Assembly (NCBI RefSeq): GCF_022429565.1
Contig: NZ_CP092487.1
Coordinates: 460,001-524,000 of the forward strand
DNA: 64,000 nt
Source: Lutibacter sp. A64
GTDB lineage: Bacteria > Bacteroidota > Bacteroidia > Flavobacteriales > Flavobacteriaceae
Direction: 5' to 3'
Part shown: positions 17,675-27,900 of the stretch, one piece after another
Layout of the letters: every line of letters starts with the position of its first letter
Position numbering within the stretch: position 1 is the stretch's first letter
Translations under genes and position numbers: made by a program
The notes under the pieces: generated by a model
The model's input: only the letters and a program-made list of their open reading frames with translations
Database searches by the model: none
What the model was told of the DNA's origin: nothing

Positions 17675-18514
17675 ATGTTTTATAATAGTATCATATCAGA
17701 ATTAGATAAAAAGCTTGAAGTTTTAGAAACGGAAAATGATGATTCCCTTTATAAATCTGAAGTAGGAATAACCTATACAGAAAATAGTATTAAAAGGTTG
17801 CAAAAACTAGTTATTGATAATGGTTTTAAAAATTTAAAATCAGAAATTTATTTCTTTAAGCATGTTAAACCTTTAGTATTTAGTAAGTTGATATATTATG
17901 TTAAACTTATTAATATTGAAAGTAAGAGGCCAAGAAGTCGTTCAAAATCCCAAATAAATTACCTCAATAATCATATAGATAAATTACAAATCTATTTTAA
18001 TGATAACTTAGAGTTTTATCATTATTACCGAAGAGGGGCAACATTTTTAGATGAACAATATTTTGTCCGTGGAAAAGCTGATTTAAGATTGCATCCCGAT
18101 TCTTTTCATTTTTTTACAGATGACCAGTTTTCTACGAGTCAAGATATTACGGTTGCAACTATAATGGCTTATGATATGCTTATTGTATACCTTCAACAAG
18201 AAATAGAAAAATTAGAAAACAAAACCGAAACCGTGATATCAAAATCTATGAAAAAACAATCTAAACTATTTTGGACAGGAAGTAAAACAGATCTTATTGA
18301 ACTTATCTATGCACTTCAATGTAGTGGAATGGTTAATAGTGGGACTGTTGATATTAAAGAGTTAGCATCTGTATTTGAGCAAATTTTTAATGTTGAATTG
18401 GGTAATTATTATCATACTTTTATTGAAATACGCTCTCGTAAATGTAATACTACAAAGTTCTTAGATAAAATGAAAGAATCGTTGTTGAAACGGATTATAG
18501 AATTAGATGAATAG
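17675..18514 (+). CDS. rteC: RteC-family regulator of ICE excision
   Basis: A protein of 279 residues with the RteC domain pattern: a helical N-terminus, the central FYHYYRRGATFLDEQYFVRG motif near residue 115, and a C-terminal winged-helix-like part (LIELIYALQCSGMVNSGTVDIKELASVFEQIF). In CTnDOT, RteC binds inverted repeats before the excision operon and switches it on. Here an excisionase-like HTH gene follows after a 240-bp gap holding an inverted repeat, so the same circuit is likely. The gene follows the alpha-oxoamine synthase fusion on the same strand. Confidence 0.88.
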   Translation: MFYNSIISELDKKLEVLETENDDSLYKSEVGITYTENSIKRLQKLVIDNGFKNLKSEIYFFKHVKPLVFSKLIYYVKLINIESKRPRSRSKSQINYLNNHIDKLQIYFNDNLEFYHYYRRGATFLDEQYFVRGKADLRLHPDSFHFFTDDQFSTSQDITVATIMAYDMLIVYLQQEIEKLENKTETVISKSMKKQSKLFWTGSKTDLIELIYALQCSGMVNSGTVDIKELASVFEQIFNVELGNYYHTFIEIRSRKCNTTKFLDKMKESLLKRIIELDE

Positions 18515-18700
18515 AAATTCATAGTTGAACCCAACTTGGGAAATTTAAAAAGATGAGTTCTGTTCTATAATTTGTGTTCATTTGTGAGAATGCTACTCTA
18601 AAAAAAACTATAACTTAAAGCAAAATAATGTATTTATTATTAATTAAAAAAACACCCACCTTGGGAGTAACTATAGATAAAAATCTAATATACTGTTTCA

Positions 18701-18734
18701 ACTTTGTAGAACGAAAGTTAAATTAATACAAAGT
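18701..18734. promoter_or_regulatory. Inverted repeat before the HTH gene, candidate RteC operator
   Basis: ACTTTGTA (18701-18708) and TACAAAGT (18727-18734) are exact reverse complements 18 bases apart. The left arm also covers CAACTTTG, a near match to the minus-7 promoter element. RteC of CTnDOT binds inverted half-sites before its excision operon, so this is the best place to look for the equivalent. Confidence 0.45.
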
Positions 18735-18790
18735 GGTCACTAAATAAATGAAATCATTTGACGGCTTTGTTTCTAAAAAAAGTTTTACAA

Positions 18791-19069
18791 ATGGCAGCAA
18801 CAATTATTACCACAGAAGATCTTAGAGAATTTAAAATGGAATTACTCGATGACATTAAGCAATTATTACAAACAAATAGTGGACAATCCATAAAAAAATG
18901 GCTAAAATCACCTGAAGTAAGAGATTTACTTGGAATTTCTCCAGGGACGCTACAAAACCTTAGAATTAACGGAACATTGCCTTATACTAAAATAGGAGGT
19001 GTATTGTATTATGATTATCAAGAGATTTTAAAAGTATTGGAAGAGAATCGAATTCATAATAAATTTTAG
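18791..19069 (+). CDS. Excisionase-like helix-turn-helix protein
   Basis: The ATG at 18791 gives a 92-residue protein. The frame extends upstream only to a TTG, which lacks family support. The C-terminal half is a MerR/Xis-type winged helix (LKSPEVRDLLGISPGTLQNLRINGTLPYTKIGGVLYY), found in recombination directionality factors and small regulators of Bacteroidota ICEs. The N-terminal half is helical and probably dimerises the protein. Its place after rteC fits the Xis2-type proteins of CTnDOT. Confidence 0.8.
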   Translation: MAATIITTEDLREFKMELLDDIKQLLQTNSGQSIKKWLKSPEVRDLLGISPGTLQNLRINGTLPYTKIGGVLYYDYQEILKVLEENRIHNKF

Positions 19070-19076
19070 GTTAGTT

Positions 19077-19616
19077 TTGGAAAATATAAATTATATCAAA
19101 CATCTCAATGCTGTATTTATGCTATTTTCTAAAGACAAGCGTTTAAACCCGACACACATCAGTTTGTATGTGGCATTATTTCAGCTATGGAACACTAATT
19201 TCTTCAAGGGTGAATTTTTCATCAATCGAGAAGAAGTCATGTCCTATTCCAAAATAGGCTCAAAATCTACGTACCATCGTTGCATCAAAGAACTGCATTA
19301 TTGGAAATACCTTTTGTACCAACCTTCACATAATCCCTTTAAAGGTAGCCAAATCAAGATGTTCAATTTTGGGACAAGTGATGGACAAGCTCTGTACCTA
19401 AGTCGTACTGATATCGAGACAAGCGATGGACAAGCATTGGTATCTATAAACAAACATATACAAACTATAGAAAACAATAAAAACAAAAACAAACCGATTT
19501 TTTTAAAAAATTTAAATTCCAATAATTCTAAAATAGCTAAAAAACAAAAATCAACTGTCCCATATCAGGACAACTTAAAGACAAGTACCGATAAAAATTA
19601 TGACGAACCATTGTAA
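19077..19616 (+). CDS. ICE-borne helix-turn-helix protein, replication-initiator-like
   Basis: A protein of 179 residues of a type common beside the ATPase gene in Bacteroidota ICEs. The N-terminal 95 residues form a winged-helix-like domain (DKRLNPTHISLYVALFQLWN; MSYSKIGSKSTYHRCIKELHYW), as in plasmid Rep or DnaD-like proteins. The rest is a polar, low-complexity tail. The start is taken as TTG at 19077 because family members begin with a similar ENINYIKHLNAVF sequence and no ATG precedes it. A role in ICE replication or mobilisation is inferred from context only. Confidence 0.65.
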   Translation: MENINYIKHLNAVFMLFSKDKRLNPTHISLYVALFQLWNTNFFKGEFFINREEVMSYSKIGSKSTYHRCIKELHYWKYLLYQPSHNPFKGSQIKMFNFGTSDGQALYLSRTDIETSDGQALVSINKHIQTIENNKNKNKPIFLKNLNSNNSKIAKKQKSTVPYQDNLKTSTDKNYDEPL

Positions 19617-19652
19617 CCATCGGATTTATAACTCAGAAGTTGAAAATGAAAA

Positions 19653-20315
19653 ATGAATTTAAAAACACCACATATCATCAATGAAGGAATAGAGCAATAT
19701 TCTTTGGGCGTGCTTCGAGGAAATCACATCCATTATGATTTTGAGAAGATTTTAATTTATTTGGATGTAAAAGGGAAACTGTTGTTTGGGGAAAAGTTTA
19801 AAATTTACAAAGAAGATCGAGAAATTCTTTACAAGCTTTGCAATTATCAAATTCGAGATTGGCAGAATTGCAGAAAACTCAATATAGACATTAACAAAGG
19901 AATTTTACTTTCCGGACCTGTTGGATGTGGGAAAACTTCCTTGATGAAATTGATTCGATATATTACACCCCAATATCCCACATTTGAATTAATTCCAACA
20001 CGAAATGTCACTTTTGCATTTAATCATGTAGGCTATAAAATAATTGAAGAATATGGCGATAATCGATTTTATTGTTTTGATGATCTAGGGATAGAACCCA
20101 TAGGTCGCTTTTTTGGAAAAAATTGTAATGTGATGGGTGAAGTTTTACTTTCTCGCTACGAGTTGTTTTCAAAATACAGATTTAAAACACATTGTACTAC
20201 CAATTTAAATGCTCAAGAATTAGAAGAATATTATGGAAATCGTGTACGATCAAGAATGCGACAATTGTTTAATTTGATTGCTTTTGATAAAGGGAATACT
20301 GATAAGAGAAGATGA
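19653..20315 (+). CDS. P-loop ATPase of the ICE backbone, DnaC-like
   Basis: A protein of 220 residues with Walker A GPVGCGKT (about residue 91), a Walker B-like FYCFDDLG and an arginine-finger region near the end (GNRVRSRMRQLF). Its architecture resembles DnaC/IstB-type loaders, and in ICEs it accompanies the winged-helix gene upstream. The 3' third of the gene is repeated 19 kb away, so the last 60 residues may have been replaced when the polysaccharide locus inserted. The full-length frame is intact. Confidence 0.82.
   Translation: MNLKTPHIINEGIEQYSLGVLRGNHIHYDFEKILIYLDVKGKLLFGEKFKIYKEDREILYKLCNYQIRDWQNCRKLNIDINKGILLSGPVGCGKTSLMKLIRYITPQYPTFELIPTRNVTFAFNHVGYKIIEEYGDNRFYCFDDLGIEPIGRFFGKNCNVMGEVLLSRYELFSKYRFKTHCTTNLNAQELEEYYGNRVRSRMRQLFNLIAFDKGNTDKRR
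20143..20291 (+). repeat. Direct repeat, left copy (3' end of the ATPase gene)
   Basis: A block of 149 bp matches 39192-39340 with one mismatch (C at 20247 versus A at 39296). Outside this block the copies diverge: upstream mostly at silent codon positions (ATPase residues FFGKNCNVMGE versus FFGKDCNVMGE), then no similarity. The two copies bracket the whole polysaccharide locus. Confidence 0.9.
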
Positions 20316-20626
20316 TATAAGCTATTAAAATTTTAAAAGTCTTTAAAAATATATAATCAATTTTCCTTTCAATACAAATGGTTATTTAAAATATACTGTT
20401 CATGTATATTTAATTATTTTTAATTTATCTTAAATTAATATTAATGTAAATTAATTGTAAAATGATATTCTTAGTTATGTTGAAATTTAGATTTAAAATC
20501 AAATAAACTATAGGGGGAATTGGTTTAAAGGTTTTTATATATTGAAATTTAGCATTAACTTAAAAAATATAAATTATGTGAAAATTAAGAATATTTGATT
20601 GACACTTTTTAAAGATATATATAGGT
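20316..20626. other. Intergenic stretch, nothing recognised
   Basis: 311 bp of very AT-rich sequence between the ATPase gene and the convergent hybrid regulator gene. No ORF, strong hairpin or promoter motif stands out. It marks the left inner edge of the inserted polysaccharide locus. Confidence 0.4.
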
Positions 20627-23600
20627 TTAATTTTCTTCATTACTGTTTAAAAAATCTGAAGGTGTCATATTAAATTCTTTTTGAAAATTACGACCAAAAC
20701 TTGTTTGAGATCGGTAACCAACTTTTTCTGCAATTTCAAAAATCTTATTATTTGTTGTTTTTAATAGATAAGCGGCCTTTTTAAGTCTGCTAATATTGAT
20801 CAATTCATTTGGAGAAAGATCAGATATTTCTTTAATTTTTCGGTACAAAGTGGATCTACTCATGTTCATCATTTCAGCTAATGACTCAACATTTAAATCA
20901 GGATCCATTAAATTTTTTTCAATGATTTTATCTAATTTAGAAAGGAATTTATGGTCTATCTCAGATAACGAAAGAGATTTTAAATGTGCTAGAGGAGAGT
21001 TACTATAGTGCCCCAAAATAGTACGTCTATTTTCTAATAGATTTGAGATTTGAACTAACAAGTGTCCCATGGAGAATGGTTTGGAAATATAAGCATCTGC
21101 ACCCGCTTCTAATCCTTCAATTTTGGAATTTAGAGTACTTTTTGCTGTTAAAAGAATTACAGGAACATGGTTAGTATTTATATCTTCTTTTATTTGTTTA
21201 CAAAGTTGAATTCCATCTTTAACAGGCATCATCACGTCGCTAATAACTAATTGAATATCAAAGTTTAAAAAATAATCCCATGCGTCTTGACCATTTGAAG
21301 CAATAAGTACATTATAAGTTTCGGTCAACTCTGAGTAAATAAAGTCTGCTAATTCACTGTTGTCTTCAGCAATTAAAATTACGGGGACATTTTTTTTAAA
21401 ACTAGTAATAACAGTTTTTTCACTATAAACTTCTTCGTTAAATGATAATTCTTGCTTAACCTCAAACTCTTCAGTTTGTTTAATTGGTATTTCTAAAATA
21501 AAATTATTCATTTCGTTTTTTATATTACAATACAGTCCGCCGTGATGTAAATCTGTAAGAGAATACGCAAGAGATAGTCCAATACCGGTACCAAGATTAT
21601 GACTATCACCTTGAATTCTATAAAAGGGTTCAAATATTTTTTTCTGGAGTTCAAAAGGGATTAATTCACCATCATTCTTAATAATAATTTGAAAATTATA
21701 ATTTAATTCGAAAAGTGATATTTCAACTTTAGTCTTAGAGTATTTAATAGCATTATTGAAGAGATTGCTTAGTATTTTTCGAATAGCTTCTTCATCAACA
21801 AAGGCTAAGATATTTTTTTTCGGTTTGATTAACTTAAAACTTAAGTTTTTTTCATTAATCATCTGGCTAAACCTTAAATGCGTTTCTTCTAATAGGTTAT
21901 TTATATTAATTTTTTTAAAAGTGAGTTTTATGTGTTTCATTTCAGTTTTACGAAAATCTAACAGTTCATTAACAAGATTGAGTAACCTTGTCGTGTTTTT
22001 TTCCATAATTTCTAGATTCCTTGGGATTTCTGGAGATTTATAAGTGCTTTTTAAAAGTTTTTCCAACGGACTCTTGATAAGTGTCAATGGTGTCCGAATT
22101 TCATGAGCTATATTGGTGAAAAACTCAATTTTAGCTTTATAAATTTCTTTTTCTTTTTTGTTTTCAAGTTGTTTTATTTTTCGTTTTCTTTTGGCTCTGT
22201 TATACCTATGATCATATCGAAGCAATAAAAATAAAAAAAGCAGAAAAAAGATTGTATATAAAATATAGGCTATTCTACTTTTTGAAAAAGGTGGTAAAAT
22301 TTTGATATTTCTGTAATTATGGCTCCATATACCATGGCTATTTAGGGCTTTAATTTTAAAGAGATAATTACCTGGGGGTAACTCGGTAAAAGCAATTTCA
22401 GGGTTTTTACCAAGACTTATCCAATTATTATTATTATTATTATTATTATTATTTAGTTCTTCTAATTTATACCAATATTTCGTCATTTTTGGAGCAGTAT
22501 AACTTAAAGAAGCAAACTCTAAATTGAAAGTTGATTCTTTATTGTTCAATTGAATTTTATCTGAAAAAAGAATTGATTTTTCTTTAGAAGAGTACTCATC
22601 TACAGGCATCACTTCTTTATTGTGTATTTGAATATTTGTGATATAAATTGGTGGATGATATGTGTTTTTGATAAAAGTTTCAGGATTAAAACTTATCAAT
22701 CCATTCACGCTTCCAAAATACATTTCACCTGATTCATCTTTAAAAGAAGAACTATAATTGAATTGATCACTTAATAATCCGTTAGATTTAGTAAGGGTTT
22801 TTATTTCTTCTGTATCGGGATTATATTCTACTAATCCCTGTGAAGTAGATATCCAAAGTTTTTTATTTTTATCTTCAAGAATTGAATAGATAACATTGCA
22901 AGGGAGATTATCTTCTTTGGTAATTCGGGTAAAGTTGTTTTTTTTAGGATCATACAAGTTTAAGCCATTTTCTGTGGTAATCCACAATCTTTTATTAGAA
23001 TCCTCAAAAATTCCATTGATGACATTAGAACTAATACTATTGGGATCATTCTGGTCATATTTAAAAAAGTTTTTTTTACCACTATTAGGATCATAGGAGT
23101 AAAGACCATCCCAATATGTACCTGCCCATAAAACACCTTTTATGTCTTCTATTAAATAAGTATAATGATGAACTTCGGGAAACTCAGATACCACTTGAAA
23201 TGAGTTGGAATATTCTAGGTATCTAAAGATACCTGAAGATGTCAAAACATAAATATCTCCATTTTTGGTTTCTTTGATATATAAAATGAAATCACTTTTT
23301 AAACCTCCCTCATTCTTACGAGTACCATAGTGATTGATGATTTTTCCAGTTTTGATATTCATTACATCCAAACCATGCTCAAAGGTACCTATCCACAGTT
23401 CATTTCCTCGAGGAAGTAGTCCATGTATATTGTAATGAGAAATATTCCCATTATTATTAATTGAAGGATAGTTTTCGAACTTCCCTGTGGATAAATTCAA
23501 TTTATTAAGTCCAGCATCTTCAGTTCCTATCCATAAATCGCCATATTGATCTTTTTTAATTTCCCTCACAGCATTTCCACTAATAGAATTTTCACCCACT

Positions 23601-24586
23601 TTTGGAAAATACCGTTTAAAGGGGGTATACTGTTTGGGATAATAATTAACACCTCCAAAATACGTTCCTATCCATACTCCTTCTTCCTCATCTAGAACTA
23701 AAGAATAGATTGCATTATCTGAAATGGAATATGGGTTATTATAATTTTTCTTAGAATTTTTATATTTACCAGTTTTGAAATTGTAAATAAATATTCCGGA
23801 TTCACTGGCTATCCATAGCTCTTTATTGTTCTTTTTTAAAAATTTTCTTACAAATAGAGGGTTCTCTTTTTCATTTAACAAAGAAGATGACTTTCCTTCA
23901 GATAACTGGTGAATTAAAGCTCCATTATTTTTTGTACCTATAAAAATTGTGTCATCTGAAATATTAGCCGCAATTTCAGTAATAATTATAGATTCATTAT
24001 TTTTATAACTTAAATCAATTTTTTGGAATGAATTATTGCTTTCTATGTATTCAAATAAAATTTCTGATGAAGAAACATATATTTTTCCAGATTTACTTGT
24101 AGAGATAAATGAAAAATATGATTGCTTATAAATATCTTCCTTACCGGTGTGTAATGATCGTTTATGGAGATTTCCTGATGCAACGTACCAAATGTTTCCT
24201 TTTTTATCATTTTCAATATCAAGTATGGGCTGGTTTTTAGTGCTTTCAATTAGACTAAAAGACTCCATTTTTTCATTATACTTAAAGAGACCAGTATCTG
24301 TACCGACCCATATTACATTTTTGTATTCGTGTAAACACCGTATGAAATTACTTCCAAGACTATTAGTGTCTCCTGGTTTATGCTGAAATATTTTATAATT
24401 ATATCCATCAAATCGATTTAATCCATTCTTTGTTCCAAACCAAATAAACCCCCGATAATCTTGGAGCATACTTAACACAGAATTATGGGATAATCCATCT
24501 TCTACACGATAATGATGGAATGATAAACCTTGGGCATTAACACTAAAAAACTTCAGGAATAATATAATAATTAATAAGTGTCTCAT
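20627..24586 (-). CDS. Hybrid two-component system regulator of the PUL
   Basis: A protein of 1319 residues: signal peptide (1-18), two-component propeller repeats (WFGTKNGLNRFDGY, WVGTDTGLFKYNE, repeated to about residue 620), a Y_Y_Y domain, a membrane helix near 765-785, a HisKA domain with His828 (NIAHEIRTPLT), a HATPase domain, a receiver domain with Asp1117 (VISDVMMPVKDG) and an AraC-type DNA-binding domain at the C-terminus (IAEKVGYRSQTSFGRNFQ). The periplasmic propeller senses a breakdown product of the glycan and activates the SusCD operon. It is divergent from that operon. A trinucleotide tract adds about ten Asn in the Y_Y_Y region. Confidence 0.95.
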   Translation of the reverse strand: MRHLLIIILFLKFFSVNAQGLSFHHYRVEDGLSHNSVLSMLQDYRGFIWFGTKNGLNRFDGYNYKIFQHKPGDTNSLGSNFIRCLHEYKNVIWVGTDTGLFKYNEKMESFSLIESTKNQPILDIENDKKGNIWYVASGNLHKRSLHTGKEDIYKQSYFSFISTSKSGKIYVSSSEILFEYIESNNSFQKIDLSYKNNESIIITEIAANISDDTIFIGTKNNGALIHQLSEGKSSSLLNEKENPLFVRKFLKKNNKELWIASESGIFIYNFKTGKYKNSKKNYNNPYSISDNAIYSLVLDEEEGVWIGTYFGGVNYYPKQYTPFKRYFPKVGENSISGNAVREIKKDQYGDLWIGTEDAGLNKLNLSTGKFENYPSINNNGNISHYNIHGLLPRGNELWIGTFEHGLDVMNIKTGKIINHYGTRKNEGGLKSDFILYIKETKNGDIYVLTSSGIFRYLEYSNSFQVVSEFPEVHHYTYLIEDIKGVLWAGTYWDGLYSYDPNSGKKNFFKYDQNDPNSISSNVINGIFEDSNKRLWITTENGLNLYDPKKNNFTRITKEDNLPCNVIYSILEDKNKKLWISTSQGLVEYNPDTEEIKTLTKSNGLLSDQFNYSSSFKDESGEMYFGSVNGLISFNPETFIKNTYHPPIYITNIQIHNKEVMPVDEYSSKEKSILFSDKIQLNNKESTFNLEFASLSYTAPKMTKYWYKLEELNNNNNNNNNNWISLGKNPEIAFTELPPGNYLFKIKALNSHGIWSHNYRNIKILPPFSKSRIAYILYTIFFLLFLFLLLRYDHRYNRAKRKRKIKQLENKKEKEIYKAKIEFFTNIAHEIRTPLTLIKSPLEKLLKSTYKSPEIPRNLEIMEKNTTRLLNLVNELLDFRKTEMKHIKLTFKKININNLLEETHLRFSQMINEKNLSFKLIKPKKNILAFVDEEAIRKILSNLFNNAIKYSKTKVEISLFELNYNFQIIIKNDGELIPFELQKKIFEPFYRIQGDSHNLGTGIGLSLAYSLTDLHHGGLYCNIKNEMNNFILEIPIKQTEEFEVKQELSFNEEVYSEKTVITSFKKNVPVILIAEDNSELADFIYSELTETYNVLIASNGQDAWDYFLNFDIQLVISDVMMPVKDGIQLCKQIKEDINTNHVPVILLTAKSTLNSKIEGLEAGADAYISKPFSMGHLLVQISNLLENRRTILGHYSNSPLAHLKSLSLSEIDHKFLSKLDKIIEKNLMDPDLNVESLAEMMNMSRSTLYRKIKEISDLSPNELINISRLKKAAYLLKTTNNKIFEIAEKVGYRSQTSFGRNFQKEFNMTPSDFLNSNEEN
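22424..22453 (-). repeat. In-frame ATT trinucleotide tract (poly-Asn)
   Basis: Ten consecutive ATT units lie on the plus strand and encode a run of Asn in the hybrid regulator, between a Tyr-rich strand and WISLG in the periplasmic Y_Y_Y domain. The unit length of three keeps the frame when copies are gained or lost. Confidence 0.85.
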
Positions 24587-24656
24587 TGTTACAAATCTAC
24601 ATTAATTAATTAATAATTTTAAGCATCAATTCGTCTCATTGTTCAACAATTTGTAT

Positions 24657-24664
24657 CAAATTTA
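24657..24664 (-). promoter_or_regulatory. Promoter minus-7 element of the hybrid regulator gene
   Basis: TAAATTTG on the minus strand matches TANNTTTG exactly and would start a transcript with a leader of about 60 nt. No TTTG minus-33 element is seen at the right distance. Confidence 0.35.
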
Positions 24665-24880
24665 TGGCGAGAATTATCTTTTGTTAAAGTTGAACGATAT
24701 TGTAGAATAATTGAAACCATAAATATATTAATAATCGAAATAAAATAATTTTCTTTGAAGAATAATGAATTGATGTTTATAGGTGTGTAAAATTATTTAT
24801 ATAATAAATTTAAACTGATTTATTTGATAAATTAAAAAAGTATAAACATAAGATAAGAGCTCTTAAAATTTATATATGAA

Positions 24881-24888
24881 TAAGTTTG
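24881..24888 (+). promoter_or_regulatory. Promoter minus-7 element of the PUL operon
   Basis: TAAGTTTG matches TANNTTTG exactly, 62 bp before the SusC start. No good TTTG at minus 33 is visible, which is usual for an activator-dependent promoter and fits control by the divergent hybrid regulator. Nothing else was recognised in the 364-bp gap. Confidence 0.4.
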
Positions 24889-24950
24889 TTAGTCAATTCG
24901 TTTCACTAAACCATTCATTAACTTAAAAAATTTCTAAATGAAATTCTATT

Positions 24951-27900
24951 ATGAGAACTAAATTACTATTTAATTTTAAGTCATTTTTTATTCTGACTTT
25001 TATTCTTCTTTGTGTTCAGCAAACCTTTGCACAAAGAATTGAAGTGACAGGAACAATTACCAGCATTGATGGAGAACCCGTTCCATTCGTAAATGTTGTG
25101 GTAAAAGGAACATCTCTGGGAACCTCAGCAGATATTAATGGAAAGTATTCCGTTATGGCTGATGGGGATCAAATTTTAGTTTTTAGCTACATTGGCTATA
25201 AAACTATTGATGTCCCAATTAACAATCAATCGATTGTAAATGTTTTTTTACAGGAAGATATTGCTGCATTGGATGAAGTTGTTGTTGTGGGGTATGGGAC
25301 TCAGAACAAAAAAGATCTTACCAGTGCGGTTTCTATTGTAAAATCTGATCAAATTCAGAAACGACAATCTACTACAGTTGCAGAAAGTCTTCAAGGTCTT
25401 GCTGCAGGTGTAAATGTAAGAGGAGGAGGACAGCCCGGTCAGGAAGCAAAAATAGAGATTCGGGGATTGAAAAACCTTCAGAATGCGAATCCGTTATATG
25501 TAATTGATGGATTAATTACTACTGCAAATAGAGATTTTAATTCTAATGATATTGAGACTATTCAGATTTTAAAAGATGCTGCAGCTGCGGCAATTTATGG
25601 ATCTCGAGCTGCAAATGGAGTTATAATTATCACAACTAAAAAAGGTAGAGAAGGACCTCTTAAAATAACTGTGAGCTCAAAATTAAGTGTTACCGAGGTA
25701 CCACGTTATGATCTTGCAGGTCAAGAAGAATTTGTTCAACTAAACAATATGGCATATGATAATGCTGGAATACCAAGACAAAATTTGAATCTTGATGTAA
25801 ATACTGATTGGCAGGATGAAGTATTCCGTACTGGACTTATTCAGGATCAAAATGTTAGTTTTTCTGGAGGAGGAGAAAATTCTTCATATTTTATGTCTGG
25901 AAATTATTTAGGGAATAAAGGAACCGTAATCGATACAAAATTTGAAAGAATCTCTTTTCGTGTAAATAGTAGTGGAAAGAAAGGAATTTTCAGTGTAGGT
26001 GAGAATCTTGCTTTATCAAATTCCAAGAATAATGAGATTGGTGGACCAGAATCAATGCGTGGAAATCCATTTATTGATGTATTAAGATTATTTCCTACGA
26101 TACCAGTATATGATGAGAGCAATCCAGGAGGATATGGTTATGGAAAATCAGGTGTAGCAAATACTTTTGGCGCAAACCCAGTTGCGATATCAAACCTTAT
26201 AGATCAGACTAACGAAAATTTTAGAATTAGAGGTAATGTATGGGCAGAGCTTGATCCATTCCCATTCTTAAAATATAGAATAAGTTTTGGTTATGAAACG
26301 AGTTTTGATAGTTTTAAGTATTTGAGAAAAGAAGGAAGTTGGACATTAAACCAACCTTATGATCCTTCTTCAACAAGTCAAAATAGAGCCCAGTCTCAAT
26401 CAAAAATACTTGAAAATACTCTTACTTTTAAGAAAAGATTTGGTAAACACAATCTTACGGTATTAGCAGGTACAACTTACCAAAAGGACAGTTATGAACA
26501 AATAAATGGATTAAAAAGAAATCTTTTGATTAATCCAAATACAGGTGAATATTTTGATGTTCTTGATCTAGGAGATCAAGCACAAGTTGGTGGTTTTAGA
26601 AATGAAGCAACATTACTTTCTTACTTAGGTAGGCTTGAATACAATTTTGATGATCGTTATTTATTAAATGCCGTATTTAGAAGAGATGGTTCTTCAAGGT
26701 TTAGCGATGAAAATAAATGGTCAAATTTTCCTTCGCTTTCATTAGCATGGAGATTAAATAATGAATCTTTTTTTAATTTAGAAAGTATTAATGATATTAA
26801 ATTAAGAGCGAGTTATGGTGAACTAGGTAGTGGAAATATAGGTAACTATGAATATCAAGGCTTTATTAATACATTTGGAGGTGCTGTATTTGGAGCTGAT
26901 CAAGACCTAAACGCTTCTGCAACACAAGTAAGGCTCGCAAATTCTGAACTTAGATGGGAAACATTAAAGCAAACAAATATAGGTGTGGATTTTGGAGTGT
27001 TTGATGATAAGTTTCGGGTAACTGCAGATTATTTTATTGCAAAAACCGAAGATGTATTATTTGGATTCCCAATTCTTCTTTCAACAGGGAATGATGGTGG
27101 CAATCCAATTGCGAATGCAGCAACCGTAGAGAATAGAGGTTTTGAATTTAACGTAGCTTATAATAAGGTAATTAACGATGACTTTAGTTTTAATGCTTCG
27201 GTAAACTTTACAAAACTTAATAATAAACTTATAGAGCTGGGGAATGGTTTAAATGAAAGCATTCAGGGGAATACAATTACTCGTGCAGGAGAACCCGTAG
27301 GGATGTGGTATGTTCTACAAACAGATGGGTTATTCCAAAGTCAGGAAGAAATTGAAGGTTATACAAATTCTACTGGAGATGTGATACAACCTAGTGCGTT
27401 ACCTGGAGATATTCGATTTGTTGATGTGAATGATGATGGTGAGATTACCAATGAAGATAAAGCAATAGTTGGCAGTCCTTGGCCAGATTTTGAGATGGGG
27501 CTAAATGCAGGAGTAAACTACAAAAATTTTGACTTCTCAATGAACTGGATTGGATCTTTTGGTGCAACTGTTTATGATGGTTATAGAAGTATTGTGGATC
27601 GATTTGATGATGATAGTAACTATAGATCTGGTGTACAGCCTTGGACTCCCGAGAATACAAATACGGATTTCCCAAGAGTAGTTAAAGGGACAACTCTTAA
27701 CTCCAGAGGTGATAGTGACAGGTGGTTAGAGGATGGTGATTTTGCAAGACTAAAATATATAGGATTTGGATACAATCTTCCAAAAAAAATTCTTGATAAA
27801 ATTGGTTTTTCAAAAATGCGTCTAAGTCTTTCAGCTCAAAATGTTATTACAATTACTGGTTATAAAGGTTTAGACCCTGAATTCAGTAATAGTAATATTT

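Noticed and set aside
18758-18790. TTG-started extension of the excisionase-like gene
   Set aside because: The added residues are not family-like and the ATG at 18791 gives a normal N-terminus.
22424-22453. Run of N in the protein as sequencing ambiguity
   Set aside because: The DNA is an unambiguous ATT repeat, so the residues are real asparagines.
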